Origin: Pipra filicauda
Lineage: Eukaryota; Chordata; Aves; Passeriformes; Pipridae
Length of the DNA stretch: 64,000 nt
Reading direction: 5' to 3'
Assembly (NCBI RefSeq): GCF_003945595.2
Contig: NW_024104443.1
Span: 1,674,001 to 1,738,000 of the forward strand
A program made the translations under genes and the position numbers. Under the pieces are notes generated by a model. It was not told the origin of the DNA, searched no databases, and worked only from the letters and a program-made list of their open reading frames with translations. Below, piece by piece: positions 62,001 to 64,000 of this stretch (position 1 is its first letter; every line of letters starts with the position of its first letter).

Positions 62001-64000
62001 TCATCATCAAGGCTGGGTTTCATGAATGAAGATTTGGGAAGGGCTCTACCCACGTTTGTTGCAAGCGCGCTGGTGGCTGAAAAGGCACAGGCATGTCCGG
62101 CTGCAAAAGGCACAACAGAAAGACTCCTTAGGTGGTAAATTCTGCAAGGCACGATTCTTTCTGCGTTGCCTTTTCTCCTCAAGGGTGATCCTGCGTGCTT
62201 TCTCAAAGGCATCAGCAGCGTTATAGATGGTGTGTCTCCAGACCTCCCGACTGGAGGCCAGAGTAGACCAGTTATGGTGATCAATATGGCCAAGGCTGAG
62301 ATGTTGTTTCAGGGAGTCCTTGTATCTTCTCTTTGGGGCTCCTCTCTTGTGGCAGCTGGTGGCAAGTTCACCATAAAGCAGGATCTTAGGGAGGCGGTGG
62401 TCCTTCATCCTGGAGATGTGCCCTGCCCAACGCAGCTGTGTTCTCAGCAACATGGCCTCAATACTTGTGACTGTTGCTTGTTCAAGAACAGATGTATTGG
62501 TCACATAATCTGACCAGTGGATGTTTAGGATTGAACGGAGGCAGCGTTGATGGAAGCGTTCTAGGAGACGCAGGTGGTGGCGGTAGATGACCCATGATTC
62601 AGATCCGTATAAGAAAGTAGACAGCACTATGGCTCTGTAAACACTGATCTTTGTACTTTTCTTCAGGTGTTTGTTTCGCCAAACTCTTTTATGAAGCTTT
62701 CCAAAAGCACTATATGCCTTTGCTAACCTGTTGTCTATCTCCCCGTCAATCTTACCATTAGAGGAGATGAGGCTACCTAGGTAATTAAACTGCTCGACTG
62801 ATTTGAGTTCTGACTGGCCAATGGTGATACGGGGATGATGGAAGACTTCCTGAGGTGCAGGTTGATGGAGAACTTCTGTCTTCTTTAAACTGACTTCCAG
62901 CCCAAAGAGCTCAGCAGGGCTGCAAAGCAGGATGTTAAACGCTGCAGGGCTGTTTCTGTGTGGGCAACAAGGGTGGCGTCATCAGCATAAAGCAGCTCCC
63001 GGACAAGATGGTTTAAGGTCTTGGTGTGGGCCTTCAGTCGCCTTAGGTTGAATAGGCTTCCATCAGTGCGGTATCGAATGTAGATACTGACCTGATCCTT
63101 GAGGTCTGCTGTGGCCCTTTGGAGTATCATGCTGAAAAAGACTGTGAATAGGGTAGGAGCGAGAACGCAGCCTTGTTTCACACCATTCTTAATTAAAAAG
63201 GGCTCAGAAAGTGTGTTGCCATATCTGACTTGGCCGTGCTGATCCTCATGGAGTGAGATGATCATTTTGAGGAACTTGGGGGGACAACCTAAACGTTCCA
63301 AAATCTGCCACAGACCTCTTCTGCTCACAGTATCAAAAGCCTTGGTGAGGTCTACAAAGGTTACATAAAGACCTTTGTTCTGTTCCCTACACTTCTCTTG
63401 CAGTTGTCTGAGAACAAATACCATGTCTGTGGTGCTCCTGTTGGCTCTGAAACCACACTGACTTTCAGGTAGAATTTCTTCAGCTATAGCAGGTATTAGT
63501 CTGTTCAAGAGTATTCTCGCCAGGATTTTGCCAGCAATGGAGAGCAGAGTAATACCACAGTAATTTGAACAGTCTGATTTATATCCTTTCTTCTTATACA
63601 AAGTGATGATGACTGCATCACAAAGGTCTGATGGTAGTTCGCCTAGTTCCCAACAGTGCACCACAAACTCATGAAATTTGGTATGGAGTGCAAGGCCCCC
63701 ATGTTTCCAGACTTCAGGTGGAATTCCATCAACCCCAGATGCCTTGCCGATTTTCACCTGCTATATGGCCTTGAGGGTTTCTCCTAAAGTGGGGGCAATA
63801 TCCAATTCATACTTTACTGGTTGTTGTGTGATGGACTGAATTGCTGAGTCTTGGACTACACTGTCGGTACTGAAAAGGGTCTGAAAGTGTTCAGACCATC
63901 AATTCAAAATGGAGGTTTTATCTGTCAGAACCGTTTGACCATCAGCGCTGAGTAGAGGGCTTTGTACCTGGTATGTAGGCCTGTATGCTGTTTTCAGGGC
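62001..64000 (-). mobile_element. RTE-clade LINE (AviRTE-like), 3' 2 kb, continues past window end
   Basis: Minus strand. The reverse transcriptase domain is well preserved: GKASGVDGIPPEVWKHGG, LLSIAGKILARILLNRL, PESQCGFRANRSTTDMVF, FVDLTKAFDTVSRRGLW, NGVKQGCVLAPTLFTVFF and the YADD box in LLYADDATLVAH. After a frameshift, the C-terminal part carries LYGSESWVIYRHHLRLLERF, QLRWAGHISRM and the terminal zinc-knuckle-like CAFCSRTCLCLFSHQRAC. It stops at 62046, then a 45-base 3' UTR contains CCCAAATCTTCATTCATGAA and ends in TGATGATGA. The endonuclease domain would lie beyond 64000. Confidence 0.9.
62046..63998 (-). pseudogene. RTE ORF, broken: two stops and one frameshift
   Basis: The frame is interrupted by TGA at 63899-63901 (between the SIL and WSEHF segments) and by TAG at 63761-63763 (just before QVKIGKASG). 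A frameshift lies near 62915-62930, where FAALLSS should run on into the ELFGLEVSLKK segment. The stretch from about 62925 to 62046 is open. The core RT motifs are intact, so the copy cannot be very old, but it cannot encode a full protein as it stands. Confidence 0.85.

Noticed and set aside
61671..62138. 155-codon plus-strand open frame
   Set aside because: It crosses the border between the GC-rich block and the antisense strand of the RTE LINE, so it cannot be a real gene. Stop-poor GC-rich DNA explains it.
1..64000. CRISPR arrays, operons, bacterial promoters, rRNA
   Set aside because: The window is vertebrate nuclear DNA. The only tandem repeats are microsatellites, one short minisatellite and the exon duplication.

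Overview
The window looks like nuclear DNA of a bird. CR1 LINE copies with the typical avian 3' end (repeated ATTCTATG-like motif) occur on both strands, there are several short solo LTRs, and the spread-out intron-exon structure is that of a vertebrate gene. An RTE-clade LINE and a tRNA-derived SINE narrow the choice to a bird lineage that acquired RTE elements. Published AviRTE reports include parrots, hummingbirds, hornbills, trogons, mesites and suboscine passerines (from memory). The species cannot be named from the sequence alone.

One gene fills most of the window: PAM, peptidylglycine alpha-amidating monooxygenase, on the minus strand, so transcription runs from high to low coordinates. 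Nineteen coding exons were found from 59007 down to 1. All have GT-AG borders, and the reading phase is consistent through all 2157 coding bases (719 codons). Exons 1-10 (59007-27885) encode most of the copper monooxygenase domain (PHM). Exons 11a, 11b and 12 (27308-15901) encode the inter-domain linker. Exons 13-18 (10967-1) encode most of the lyase domain (PAL). The signal peptide, propeptide and first PHM residues lie upstream of 59007. The last PAL segment, membrane span and cytosolic tail lie beyond base 1. The product hydroxylates and then cleaves glycine-extended peptides in secretory granules to give amidated peptide hormones.

The most unusual feature of the gene is a tandem duplication of a 72-base linker exon (27237-27308 and 26922-26993). 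Both copies are open, keep splice sites and are phase-symmetric, so either, both or neither could be spliced in without a frameshift.

The rest is intron and transposable elements: an old CR1/L3-like LINE (about 560-1960), CR1 copies (4205-5033, 40688-41897, 53641-53745, 54434-54875, tail at 19855-19945), putative solo LTRs (36945-37338, 40840-41046, 44887-45310, 49741-50316, 59407-59610), a tRNA-Glu-derived SINE (29653-29995) and an RTE LINE running off the right edge (about 62001-64000). The SINE and the RTE LINE share their 3' tail, including a small hairpin whose stem shows a compensatory base change. This marks them as a SINE/LINE partner pair seen inside one window. A CpG-rich island with an ETS-type motif (55167-55365) and an unrecognised coding-like island (20092-20515) are the main unexplained stretches.
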